Source: 'Nostoc azollae' 0708 (GTDB taxonomy: Bacteria; Cyanobacteriota; Cyanobacteriia; Cyanobacteriales; Nostocaceae). From it: a stretch of DNA of 64,000 nt. The notes under the pieces were generated by a model that worked only from the letters and a program-made list of their open reading frames with translations, had not been told where the DNA came from and did no database searches. How positions within the stretch are numbered: the first letter of the stretch is position 1; each line of letters begins with the position of its first letter. Both the position numbers and the translations under genes were made by a program. Of the stretch, positions 9,279 to 18,294 are shown in pieces. The stretch spans positions 4,282,001 to 4,346,000 of the forward strand of contig NC_014248.1 in assembly GCF_000196515.1 (NCBI RefSeq), written 5' to 3'.

Positions 9279-10805
9279 TTACTGTGGGGGGTAATATTGT
9301 GGTGTCATTACAGGGGCTTGATAAGTACCCATAGGGGCATTGTTAACCATTCCATTTGGTACGGTGGGACTCATCAACTGGGGTTGAATGAATGGTTGAA
9401 CAGGCTGAATAGGCTGAACGGGTGGCTGAAAATTAGTTCTCGGTGAATTATTTGTAGGAGTGCGGGGTGTGACAGTAGTTTGGCTAAAGTGTTGGTAAGC
9501 AGCACTAGAAATGGAACTAATCAGTTTTTCTGCACTGGGATCATTATTGGGACGTTGTACCATGACAGCAGCTATATAACGCTTACCTGTGGGGATATCA
9601 ATTAAACCAGCATCTCCCAACATGGACCCAATATCACCAGTTTTATGATATGCTCTAGCGCCTTGTCCTAAGCCAGACGGTAGGAGATTATCTCGTTCTG
9701 TGCGACGCATAATATCCAACATTAAATCACGCGATCGCATACTCACTAAATTACCCTGATTTACCTTAGCAATCAAATCCCCCAATTCTCTGGGTGAGAT
9801 TGTATTTGTGCCTTGTAAATCTGGCAGTGGATTACGAATCATTGTCGTTGCTAATCCCCAACTACGAAAACGCTCATTTAATACCTCCTGGCCTCCCAGT
9901 CGAGTAACGAGCATATTTGTTGCCGTGTTATCACTGATAGTAATCATTTTGGTGGCAATATCCAGCGCCGTATATTGACTACCTACAGCTTGGGTGCGTA
10001 AACTGCCCGAACCCTCTGAAATCATCTCTTTTTGCAGAGTTAACATTTCATCCAGGCGAATTTTTCCCGCATCCACATCTTGGAAAAATGTAATCAGAAT
10101 GGGAATCTTAATTGTACTGGCCGCAGGAAAACTAGCATTACTATTAATATCTACATAAGCACCTGTATCTAAATCCACCATAAACACCCCAGGAATCAGA
10201 TTTGGGTATGGTCTTGCCAGATTTTGTACAGTGGTTGTTAAAGGAATAATTTCTTGGGATAGGTATAAACCAAAAGCAGAAACTTGGTTATTAGGATTAG
10301 ATTGGGTAACATTAGTCCCAGATCGAGGCGCAGCAGTTTTAGGAATGCGATTAGCAGGATCTAAAACTGACAACAGCGTACCGACAATAGCACCTATACC
10401 AACTCCAACAATCAATAAACGCAGCGTATATAGTATGGTTCTCGCCATCGGCTTTAACTGGGTTTTGCGCGATGGTCGCCTATTTATTTTCGGCTTTCCC
10501 TTCTTTTGGACAGGCACTGTCTTGAGCTTCCCCACCGCCCGTTGTGGCATCTTAGCCTTGGGTTTAGGGATGGGTTTAACTGCCACCGGCATCACTATTC
10601 TGGAGGGTGGTCTTTGCCCCCCAGATGGTAAAGCAGGGTTACTGATATGATTATTTAGGCGTGTTAAGGCCACAGTTTCTGTTCTGGTTTCAGTTGGTTG
10701 CTGGTTCTTAACTGGCTTTTGTGCTGTCTTTTGGACTTGGCGTGGACGACGACGCTGTGCTTCTCGTAGTGAGACAGCTATTAGGTTGTCACTTGATTCT
10801 GACAC
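9279..10805 (-). CDS. Membrane-anchored class A beta-lactamase-like serine hydrolase
   Basis: A 508-residue protein. Residues 1-120 are basic and proline-rich and probably cytoplasmic. One membrane segment lies at about 123-147, followed by a periplasmic catalytic domain at about 190-440 and a Pro/Gln-rich tail. The penicillin-binding motifs are all present: SxxK as AASTIK (Ser230, Lys233), SDN at 291-293 and KTG at 388-390. The Glu-xx-Leu-Asn motif of true class A beta-lactamases is not evident. A peptidoglycan carboxypeptidase or related cell-wall hydrolase is therefore as likely as antibiotic hydrolysis. The frame is intact. It is transcribed alone towards the DUF2301 gene. Tandem TGACAGG-type repeats lie upstream at 10860-10925. 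Confidence 0.8.
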   Translation of the reverse strand: MSESSDNLIAVSLREAQRRRPRQVQKTAQKPVKNQQPTETRTETVALTRLNNHISNPALPSGGQRPPSRIVMPVAVKPIPKPKAKMPQRAVGKLKTVPVQKKGKPKINRRPSRKTQLKPMARTILYTLRLLIVGVGIGAIVGTLLSVLDPANRIPKTAAPRSGTNVTQSNPNNQVSAFGLYLSQEIIPLTTTVQNLARPYPNLIPGVFMVDLDTGAYVDINSNASFPAASTIKIPILITFFQDVDAGKIRLDEMLTLQKEMISEGSGSLRTQAVGSQYTALDIATKMITISDNTATNMLVTRLGGQEVLNERFRSWGLATTMIRNPLPDLQGTNTISPRELGDLIAKVNQGNLVSMRSRDLMLDIMRRTERDNLLPSGLGQGARAYHKTGDIGSMLGDAGLIDIPTGKRYIAAVMVQRPNNDPSAEKLISSISSAAYQHFSQTTVTPRTPTNNSPRTNFQPPVQPIQPVQPFIQPQLMSPTVPNGMVNNAPMGTYQAPVMTPQYYPPQ

Positions 10806-10948
10806 TGCTACTCCTTGTTACCCACGTAAATGTTCGACCCAAAATTAAATATATTATATAGGTGACAGGTCAAAGGTGACAGGCTTGGCTGTGAGGGTTA
10901 GCCGAATAGTGACAGGTGACAGGTAAGAGTTTTTACTGAATTTATGAA

Positions 10949-11686
10949 TTAAGAATTACGAATTGCCCATTCTATTTGTCGCAAAATTCCGCGCAGCATG
11001 GCTACTTCGGTGGTCTGAATATGAGCGCGATTATATAGATGGCGAAACTTTTCCATTCTACTGGCTGCTGTATGAGGATAAAGATAGCCTATGAATAATA
11101 GTAAGGATTCTAATTCCTGATAGTAAGGTTCTAGCATATCCACGGGTGCCATTTCGGTTGTTGGTGGTTTGGGAGTTGTAAATATTTTTGCTAATTGTGA
11201 TAGTTCGTATTGTGATAGTTCGTAACAACAGATGGACACGGCTGTAGCTAAGTTAAGAGATGGATATTGTGGATTGGTGGGAATAAAAATTAATTTGTGG
11301 GCATAATTTAATTCTTCATTGCTTAAGCCCCTATCTTCTCTGCCAAAAATTAAGGCTACTGGCTTTTCTGTTTCTTCTAATAACCAGGGTAGGGAGGTGC
11401 GAGGGGACTCTAGGGGTATGTGTCCACTGTAATCACGGCCAATGGTAGCAATCACACGCACACATCCTTGCAATGCTTCTGGTAATGTAGGAAATATCAC
11501 CGCAGATTCTAATATCTCTTTGGCATGAACAGCCATTTTTAAGGCATCAAAGGATAAGTGATCGCACTGCGGGTTAACTAACACTAGGTTATCTAAACCA
11601 AAATTTTTCATTACCCTAGCAATTGAGCCTAAATTTAACGGTCCTGCTGGTTCTACCAACACAATTCTAATTCCAGCCGAACCCAT
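10949..11686 (-). CDS. trmJ: TrmJ-type tRNA/rRNA 2'-O-methyltransferase (SPOUT family)
   Basis: A 245-residue protein with the SPOUT knot signature. It has an N-terminal RIVLVEPAGPLNLGSIARVM (family LV.P..P.N.G..AR...N), central VALIFGREDRGLSNEEL, and PQYPSLNLATAVSICCYEL near the cofactor-binding knot. These are hallmarks of the TrmH-family group that includes TrmJ, which methylates position 32 of tRNAs with S-adenosylmethionine. A perfect 15-bp tandem duplication at 11195-11224 repeats YELSQ in frame right after the knot, so the frame survives. It follows the hybrid kinase gene on the same strand, separated by a repeat tract. The exact RNA target is not readable from sequence. Confidence 0.8.
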   Translation of the reverse strand: MGSAGIRIVLVEPAGPLNLGSIARVMKNFGLDNLVLVNPQCDHLSFDALKMAVHAKEILESAVIFPTLPEALQGCVRVIATIGRDYSGHIPLESPRTSLPWLLEETEKPVALIFGREDRGLSNEELNYAHKLIFIPTNPQYPSLNLATAVSICCYELSQYELSQLAKIFTTPKPPTTEMAPVDMLEPYYQELESLLLFIGYLYPHTAASRMEKFRHLYNRAHIQTTEVAMLRGILRQIEWAIRNS

Positions 11687-11700
11687 ACTTTACTCCCAGT

Positions 11701-11785
11701 TATCAGTTATCAGTTATCAGTTATCAGTTATTATCACCCCCATCACCCTCATCTTCCCCATCACCCCATCACCCCATAACCTCAC
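11701..11785. repeat. Tandem short repeats (TTATCAG heptamer, then ATCACCCC units)
   Basis: More than four direct copies of a 7-bp unit (TATCAGT) are followed by degenerate ATCACCCC/CATCACC units. They fill the spacer between the trmJ start and the end of the hybrid kinase gene. This is a typical short tandemly repeated repetitive sequence of heterocystous cyanobacteria. Related units occur at 38580-38600 and 46945-47000. Confidence 0.75.
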
Positions 11786-11799
11786 ATCCCACACCCTAT

Positions 11800-14700
11800 T
11801 CATTCTATATGTTTTGGCGAATACTCCAAACATAACTGCACAATCCTCTCAAAGAGAAATTTATTGACCAACTCTGTTAATGCTTGCGCTAGATTTGCTT
11901 GTGGTTCAGGAATTTTATCTATCAAGCCCATTGTTTGACGTTTGCTACATCTACTAGCAGCTTGAATTAATTGGGAAATCCATTCATCAGGCATCACTTG
12001 TAAAGATGAAGGAGAAAGAATAAAAGATGAACAATCTTCATCTTTTGCACCAATATCTTTAATTGTTTCTGCGTATATATATTTGATTCCTAAATGTTCA
12101 GCCAGCTTATTCAACAGAAATTCCTCTCTAAAAGGCTTACAAATAAAATCATCACAACCTATAGATAGAATATAAGTCCGCTGTTCTTCAAAAGCACTAG
12201 CAGTTAACGCAATAATTTTTGTTGGTTGTAAAATATCAGTTAAATTATTCATTTCCATAGCTCGAATCTTTTGTGTAGCTTCGTAACCATTCATGACAGG
12301 CATTTGTATATCCATGAATATTAGATGGGGTTGGCAGCGCTGCCATAATTCCACACCTTCTTGACCATTTTCGGCTGTGTATACTTCAAATCCTAATGGC
12401 ACAAGCAATTCTGCTAAAAATTGTTGACTCTCCCACTGGTTTTCTACAATTAATAACCGATAAGCTGGTTCATCAGGTGCAATGTGAATGACTCGATTTT
12501 TGGGCAGTTGGTTAGGAATATTAACATTTTCAGCCCCATCTACCTGGATATTAAACCGAAATGTGCTTCCCTGGCCTACAACGCTCTCAACTGTAATTTC
12601 ACCTTGCATTAATTTGACAAATTTCTGACTAATAGTTAATCCTAGTCCTGTTCCTTCATGGGCATCAGTGTTTCTGGCTTGAACAAAAGGGGTAAATAAT
12701 TGTTTTATATCCTCTGGTGCAATGCCTGTTCCGGTGTCTTCTACCTCAAACAGCAAGGATGTAGAAATTGGATCTCCATAATCTTTGTTGTTTATTTTTC
12801 TGACACGCAGTGTTACTTTTCCTTTTTGGGTAAATTTAATCGCATTTCCCAGCAGATTTAGTAAAACTTGGCGTAATTTGACTTCATCGCTGGTGATGTA
12901 TTGGGGTACATCCTGGGCGCAATCAAAAATGAGTGTTAGTTCTTTAAAATCAGCTTTTAGCCGCAATAAATCTTCCAGATTAGTGAGTAGATAATATAAA
13001 TCAAAACTACTGGTATTTAGCTTGATTCTACCTGCTTCAATCTTGGACATTTCTAATACATCATTAATTAGTTCTAAAAGGTGTTGACCACTGCGGTTAA
13101 TGATATCGAGATGTGATTGATGTTCTTGATTGAGGGAAATATCGCGACTCATAACTTGAGTAAAGCCCATGATGGCATTTAAGGGAGTCCTTAATTCATG
13201 GCTCATATTGGCTAGAAATTCACTTTTAGCCCGGTTCGCTGATTCGGCTGCGTCTCTTGCTTTTTCTAGTTCTAGGGACTGTTGTTGAATTTGAGCAAAT
13301 AATTCTGCTTGATAGAGGGCAATTCCTAACTGATTACTAATATTTATAACCAGATTAATTTCATTTGGTTTCCACTGTCGAGGACCAGAATGTTGATAAA
13401 CTGCTAATAATCCCCATAATTTACCAGAGTTAAAAATTGGTACAATAGTATAGGCTCTGGCTTGAATTTTTTCTAAAAGTTGCTGATAACAATCGTTAAA
13501 TCCGGCTGTATAATATATGTCTTCTACAGCACGAAAATTTGGTAAGTCATTGTAGATGCTTCCTTTGGGATTTTGGAAATGAGAATCTTGTAAATAGTTT
13601 TTATCCTCAATTTGAGTAGTTTCGGCTGTTCTATCAACTTTTCTTCTGTCAAAATTTTCAACGGTACATTCCTGAGGGAAATTGATATTTGCTTGGAATT
13701 GGGGGTGATTTTGCGCTGGATTATTTGGTTCATGCCAGAGTTTAATCCATCCACTGTTGACAGACTCAGCAACAAATTCTCCACTCCAGTCAGGATGGAA
13801 GCGATAAATAACAACGCGATCGCATTTTAATAGCTCTTGTAATTCTTCCGTTGTGGTGCGGAAAATCTGGGCAATATCCAAGGTCTGACGCATCTTTTCC
13901 ACTACGCGCAATGTTGCTCTTTGTTGTTCTATATTTTCTTGCAATGCATGTTCAAATAATTGCCTCTCTAGTTCTGCACCTGCGCGAGCTGCAAAAATTC
14001 TTAAAATAAGTTCTGTGTTCTGGGTTTTCACCATTGATTTGGTGTCCAAAACTTTCAAGTGTCCTAGAACATTTCCCGCTGAATCATTGAGAGCGATCGC
14101 TAAATAGCTTTCTACTTCTAATTCTGCTAAATGTTCATGGTCTGGAAACCAAGACCGAATATTATGGGAATAATAGACGATGTCTTCAGAAAATATCTGT
14201 TTACAAGGAGTTCCTTCTATCTTGTACTCAAAGTCCTCACCAAAGTCTTCTCCTTTCCAGTATGCCAAGGTAAGAACCTTGGTTTTTGCTGGATCTGTAA
14301 ATCTGGTGACAAAAGCATAGCGAACTTGTAAAACTTCTGCTAAATAACGCACTAGTGAACGAAAAAACTCATTTCCTGTTGTCGAAGCTGTACCTTCCAC
14401 AATTAGTTGTAAGGCTGTTTCCTGACGTTTGCGATCGCTAATATCTGTATGAGAACAAATAAATCTCGTCGGTTTACCATTTTCATCCCACAGCGCCTGA
14501 CCACGCTCTAAAATCCATTTATAAATACCATCTTTGCATTGTAGGCGATATTCTTGCATCAGAAAAGGAATTTCCCGATTGAGATGATTAGAATTTGTTT
14601 GGATCACCAACTTCAAATCATCTGGATGAATACGTTTAGTCCATTCCTCAATATTATTAGAAATTTCTTGATCTTGATAGCCCAGTATTTCCTTCCAGCG

Positions 14701-15768
14701 AGCAGAATAAAAAACCTCAGCTGTTTGTAAGTTAAAATCATAAATTCCATCTTGACTGGCTTGAATTGCTAGTTGCCAGCGTTCTTCACTTTTTCTTAAT
14801 TTTTCCTCTGCCTGTTGGCGTTTAATCTCTATTTGCTGCGTGCTGATAAACTTACCAATGCTTTGAGCCATCAACTCAATAATTTCTTGTTCGTGATTCT
14901 CAAACTTATCAAATCTGGCAGTCGTCGAAAAAAAGCAAAGTGCACCATAAATTTTTCCATCTACCCAGATAGGAGTGCCAATGTAAGATTCTATTTTCAG
15001 CCTTTGGTAGAGTGGATGACAACACATCTCTTCTATTGTTCCTACATTTTGGAATGTAACTGTTTTTTCTTGCTCAACTACTTTTCTACAATAAGCATCT
15101 GAGAGATTGATTTCTAATCCAGGAACTAATGACTCAAACTCCGATTTAACAGCTAAGAATGAATAAGTTTGATGATTAATTTTACCAACTGCTCCTGCTG
15201 AAAAACGCAGGACTTTACAACCTGTATCTAAATAATCTAAAAAAAGGTCATCAACATGATGAAAATCAGTCATATTGATCCGATGTAACTGCTTGAGGCT
15301 AGAACTGAAATCAGCAAGTGCTTGAGTTTTTTGCAGTAACTGTTCATTCTGTTCAACTAACTGATTTTGTAACCTACGAATCCGTAGTTGATTTTCTACC
15401 CTGGCAATTACTTCTTGAGTTTGAAACGGTTTAGCAATATAATCAGCCCCACCTAAAGTAAATGCTTTTACTTTATCTAAAGGCTCTTCTAGAGCACTAA
15501 TAAAAATTACAGGTATATCACGGGTTTTTTCATTTGTTTTGAGCCTGTTGCAGACTTCATAGCCATTCATATCGCTCATCATAATATCCAGCAAAATGAG
15601 ATCAGGCAACTTAGCTTCAACTGATTTTAATGCCATTTCACCATCTGGTGCAGATCGCACTTTATAACCATACTTGGAAAGTACCTTGGATAATATAACT
15701 AGATTGACGGGATTATCATCAACCACCAAGATATTTGCTAAGAATTCCGAGGTTTGCTGCTGGCTCAT
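11800..15768 (-). CDS. Multi-domain hybrid histidine kinase (REC-GAF-PAS-GAF-GAF-HisKA-HATPase-REC)
   Basis: An intact 1322-residue protein with no membrane segment, so probably cytoplasmic. In order: receiver (about 12-130, Asp61 in LLDIMMSDMNG), GAF (about 165-310), PAS with PAC (about 330-450), GAF (about 455-605), a second GAF (about 620-815), HisKA (SHELRTPLNAIMG, about 860), HATPase (N-box LLNLLGNAIKF, G-boxes VEDTGTGIAP and EGTGLGLTI), receiver (LIFMDIQMPVMNG, about 1095-1215) and a tail. The last GAF has the pattern DIYYTAGFNDCYQQLLEKIQ. It resembles the cysteine region of cyanobacteriochromes, so bilin binding is possible but unproven. The neighbouring EAL, CheY and HPt genes could form one signalling network. 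Confidence 0.85.
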   Translation of the reverse strand: MSQQQTSEFLANILVVDDNPVNLVILSKVLSKYGYKVRSAPDGEMALKSVEAKLPDLILLDIMMSDMNGYEVCNRLKTNEKTRDIPVIFISALEEPLDKVKAFTLGGADYIAKPFQTQEVIARVENQLRIRRLQNQLVEQNEQLLQKTQALADFSSSLKQLHRINMTDFHHVDDLFLDYLDTGCKVLRFSAGAVGKINHQTYSFLAVKSEFESLVPGLEINLSDAYCRKVVEQEKTVTFQNVGTIEEMCCHPLYQRLKIESYIGTPIWVDGKIYGALCFFSTTARFDKFENHEQEIIELMAQSIGKFISTQQIEIKRQQAEEKLRKSEERWQLAIQASQDGIYDFNLQTAEVFYSARWKEILGYQDQEISNNIEEWTKRIHPDDLKLVIQTNSNHLNREIPFLMQEYRLQCKDGIYKWILERGQALWDENGKPTRFICSHTDISDRKRQETALQLIVEGTASTTGNEFFRSLVRYLAEVLQVRYAFVTRFTDPAKTKVLTLAYWKGEDFGEDFEYKIEGTPCKQIFSEDIVYYSHNIRSWFPDHEHLAELEVESYLAIALNDSAGNVLGHLKVLDTKSMVKTQNTELILRIFAARAGAELERQLFEHALQENIEQQRATLRVVEKMRQTLDIAQIFRTTTEELQELLKCDRVVIYRFHPDWSGEFVAESVNSGWIKLWHEPNNPAQNHPQFQANINFPQECTVENFDRRKVDRTAETTQIEDKNYLQDSHFQNPKGSIYNDLPNFRAVEDIYYTAGFNDCYQQLLEKIQARAYTIVPIFNSGKLWGLLAVYQHSGPRQWKPNEINLVINISNQLGIALYQAELFAQIQQQSLELEKARDAAESANRAKSEFLANMSHELRTPLNAIMGFTQVMSRDISLNQEHQSHLDIINRSGQHLLELINDVLEMSKIEAGRIKLNTSSFDLYYLLTNLEDLLRLKADFKELTLIFDCAQDVPQYITSDEVKLRQVLLNLLGNAIKFTQKGKVTLRVRKINNKDYGDPISTSLLFEVEDTGTGIAPEDIKQLFTPFVQARNTDAHEGTGLGLTISQKFVKLMQGEITVESVVGQGSTFRFNIQVDGAENVNIPNQLPKNRVIHIAPDEPAYRLLIVENQWESQQFLAELLVPLGFEVYTAENGQEGVELWQRCQPHLIFMDIQMPVMNGYEATQKIRAMEMNNLTDILQPTKIIALTASAFEEQRTYILSIGCDDFICKPFREEFLLNKLAEHLGIKYIYAETIKDIGAKDEDCSSFILSPSSLQVMPDEWISQLIQAASRCSKRQTMGLIDKIPEPQANLAQALTELVNKFLFERIVQLCLEYSPKHIE

Positions 15769-16187
15769 CTTGTTTTTTCAGGGCTGGTGAGCATGAGTTT
15801 GATTGTTTAGACCTATTGTTATGTAACAAATGGCTCTTGCGTTGTTTTTATGGTAATTGACAATTGATGATAAAAAAATCCTTAGGGGGCAAGGGCTATA
15901 AATAATTATGCCCTTTTTTTAATTGAAATGCCTACATAATAAGGCTTTTAATGACTTTGAACCAGACTTCCCATAAGAAGAACCGAAGAACCTAAAAAAT
16001 AAACAAACCTGGATATTGACCTTTGATCCCAGGGTATTTAAAATCGAAAGATGTTCAGCTTATTTAGGAAATGTCATTATTTTTAGCTATCTAATACAGC
16101 ACAGAGTAAATAGAGCAACCATTTAAAATAGACGAAAACCCTAATTAATAAGCTTTTTGATTTTTGGTTTTTGACTTTACAGTGGTA
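15769..16187. other. Spacer upstream of the hybrid kinase
   Basis: AT-rich with no open frame of note and no recognisable protein remnant on either strand. It probably contains the promoter of the hybrid kinase gene, but no motif can be assigned with confidence. Near 16175-16187 a fragment identical to the end of the adjacent mobile repeat (ACAGTGGTACTAGTAC) appears. Confidence 0.4.
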
Positions 16188-16359
16188 CTAGTACACTACA
16201 GTGGAAATAAACCACCCATGTTAAATCTATGAAAAGCTTAGGCTACATTCATTTTGAATTTTGTTCGCGTAGGGTCTGCTAAGGAGATATTTTGAATTTT
16301 GTATCCCTGACGGAAGCTGTAGGCTCTATTGTGAATTTTCAATTTACGGTGGTACTAGT
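16188..16359. mobile_element. MITE-like repeat, copy 1
   Basis: About 170 bp with terminal inverted repeats: ACTAGTAC...GTGGAAATAAACC on the left and, inverted, ACTAGTACCACCGTAAATTG on the right. The interior (ATTCATTTTGAATTTTG and similar) has no coding capacity. A second copy is at 39319-39477 with the same ends. The right end supplies the TAG stop of the HisKA-EAL gene. An extra right-end-like piece directly to the left suggests a partial tandem arrangement. Confidence 0.6.
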
Positions 16360-17416
16360 ATTTATTCATTATTAGCAATTTTGTGACTGCATTATTTTCT
16401 AAAGGTTTAGCAAAGAAATATCCTTGTCCCTGGTTGCAACCAAGCAATTGTAGCTTTAAAAATTGTTCAACTGTTTCCACTCCCTCTGCAATCACTTCTA
16501 ATCCTAAAGTATGTGCTAAATTAGTAATAGCTTGAACTACTTGGTTGCCGCTCGGAGAATTTAACTTCTGCACAAAAGAACGATCAATCTTTAATACATT
16601 CAAGGGTAGTTCGCAAAGTCGGCTCAATGAAGAATAACCAGTACCAAAGTCATCAATATATACCAGCACTCCCAGACTTTGCAACTTCTCCAATGTTTTC
16701 TTGGCAGTTACAGCATTTTCCATCATCGCACTCTCGGTAACTTCCAATACTAAGTTGCAAGACTTTAAACCCGTTTCCTGCAAAATCTGCTCAACTTGTG
16801 TAATTAAATCACAGTTGGCTAACTGTCTACTGGAAACATTAACACTGATCCTTAAATTATCATAGTTATCAGGAAATTGCTCTTGCCAAGTACGCAATTG
16901 ATGACAAGCTGTTTGCAAAACCCATGTACCAATATCGCAAATTAAGTTGCTTTTTTCTGCTAAAGGAATAAATTGTTCAGGAGATATCGTTCCTAACTCT
17001 GGGTGTTGCCAGCGCAACAAAACTTCAAATCCTAAAATTTCATACTGTTTGAGAGAAACAATCGGCTGGTAGCAAAGTGTGAAGTCATTGCGAATTAGTG
17101 CCATTTTTAGATCTCTCTCTAATCGCAGTTGAGCTAGTGCTTCACGAGATAAAAATGTAGTTTGAGCCTCTGGTTCTCCCTCAATAGCATTGGTAAGGCG
17201 CATTAGCCTGTCTACGTTATTGGTAGCAATATCTACCATTCTTAATTCCTGTTGAGAAAGATTACCTAACTTACCAGAACTTAAAATATCCAAGGCTACC
17301 TGAATCACGGTCAAAGGGGTACGCAACTCGTGACTTATATCTCCACCTATTTGATCTGAGAGATTTGGGAGAGGAACATGATTAGATGGAATATGGATGG
17401 ATTGAATTATATTCAT
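16355..17416 (-). CDS. HisKA-EAL protein, predicted cyclic-di-GMP phosphodiesterase
   Basis: A 353-residue protein. A short N-terminus leads to a HisKA dimerisation/phosphoacceptor segment (SHELRTPLTVIQ, about 30-90) with no HATPase domain. A complete EAL domain follows (about 105-350). The EAL catalytic residues are all visible: FEVLLRW for E-x-L-x-R, the Asn of ISVNVSSRQL, the Glu of LEVTESAMM, IDDFGTGYSSL, LKIDRSFV and VIAEGVE. Active hydrolysis of c-di-GMP is therefore predicted. The HisKA part may receive a phosphoryl group from a partner kinase or only dimerise. The stop codon lies within the end of a mobile repeat, so the original C-terminus may have been replaced. A CheY gene lies 114 bases upstream on the same strand. 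Confidence 0.8.
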   Translation of the reverse strand: MNIIQSIHIPSNHVPLPNLSDQIGGDISHELRTPLTVIQVALDILSSGKLGNLSQQELRMVDIATNNVDRLMRLTNAIEGEPEAQTTFLSREALAQLRLERDLKMALIRNDFTLCYQPIVSLKQYEILGFEVLLRWQHPELGTISPEQFIPLAEKSNLICDIGTWVLQTACHQLRTWQEQFPDNYDNLRISVNVSSRQLANCDLITQVEQILQETGLKSCNLVLEVTESAMMENAVTAKKTLEKLQSLGVLVYIDDFGTGYSSLSRLCELPLNVLKIDRSFVQKLNSPSGNQVVQAITNLAHTLGLEVIAEGVETVEQFLKLQLLGCNQGQGYFFAKPLENNAVTKLLIMNKY

Positions 17417-17530
17417 ACTCTTTATATTCTCGCTTAGAAGTAAATTAGTGAATTTTTCAGTTACTTAATTGGCTGATAGTTTAGTCATCTTAAGTTTGAA
17501 TTATGGAGAATTTGTGGAGAAATGTCAAAG

Positions 17531-17923
17531 TTAGAGAAGACTTAAATCATTCCATCCTAGAGATACTAACAACTGTTGAGCTAATTGAGCAGGTTTAAAA
17601 GGTTTGGCAATCAGGGCTTTAATCCCCAAGTTAGCAAAACGCTGTTGATCTGATACTTGAACTTTTGCTGTGAGGAGAATCACAGGAATATCCTTTGTGT
17701 TTGGATTAGCCTGGAGTTTCTCAAATGTCATCACCCCATCCATATCTGGTAACATCACATCCAGTAAAATTGCATCAGGCTGTTCAGTCTCGGCTTTGTG
17801 TATGCCTTCCATGGCTGTGCGAGCCAAGATAACATCTAATCCTGTCATAATTTCCAGGGTAATTTTAGCAACCTCCCGGATATCATCTTCATCATCAATC
17901 ACTAATACTTTTTTCGTTGTCAT
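17531..17923 (-). CDS. Single-domain CheY-like response regulator
   Basis: A 130-residue receiver-only protein. It has the acidic pair in VLVIDDEDDIREVAK, phosphoacceptor Asp in AILLDVMLPDMDG, the Thr of PVILLTAKVQ and the Lys of ALIAKPFKPAQL. It precedes the HisKA-EAL gene on the same strand with a 114-base gap, so co-transcription and functional coupling are plausible. It closely resembles the broken regulator at 54784-57378 (similar MPDMDG and LLTAKIQ blocks), so the two are probably paralogues. The frame is intact. Confidence 0.85.
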   Translation of the reverse strand: MTTKKVLVIDDEDDIREVAKITLEIMTGLDVILARTAMEGIHKAETEQPDAILLDVMLPDMDGVMTFEKLQANPNTKDIPVILLTAKVQVSDQQRFANLGIKALIAKPFKPAQLAQQLLVSLGWNDLSLL

Positions 17924-18294
17924 AGATAATTTCCTTGCTGTTGGTATAAGTAAGTGGGCTTGAACATTTATCGTTAGGATAACGCAGAAGGCAGGAGAGA
18001 AGAGAATCTGAGTCTCGTTGATTTTTCATCACCTAATATTAATATTTTTCATCATCTATCTATATTAATTATGATTATGTTTAGTTGTTCCTAACTACTT
18101 AGCTGGTCTGGACGAAAATGGGGTATGGCGTGTGGGGTGCAGGGAAAGATTGTCTACTCCATACTCTACAAGAACAGTGAATAACCGAAATTTCAGTAAC
18201 ATTACTTATAATCAAATCCTATCTCATTGCTATAAAATTTGACTAAAGGTTAGAAAACTTAAAAGTAGGGAAAGATTAAAAAAAATAAAAGCCT
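17924..18294. other. Divergent intergenic region between two regulator genes
   Basis: This 371-base gap separates divergent response-regulator genes and must hold promoters for both directions. It is AT-rich. No open frame, repeat or recognisable operator stood out. A purine-rich stretch AAGATTAAAAAAAATAAAAG lies just before the start at 18295, without a convincing Shine-Dalgarno sequence. Confidence 0.4.

Noticed and set aside
10231-10650. 139-codon plus-strand frame
   Set aside because: It lies antisense to the intact beta-lactamase-like gene and has no recognisable motif.
9279-10805. Antibiotic resistance beta-lactamase
   Set aside because: SxxK, SDN and KTG are present but the Glu-xx-Leu-Asn motif of true class A enzymes is not evident and the protein has a large anchored N-terminus; a generic serine hydrolase call is safer.
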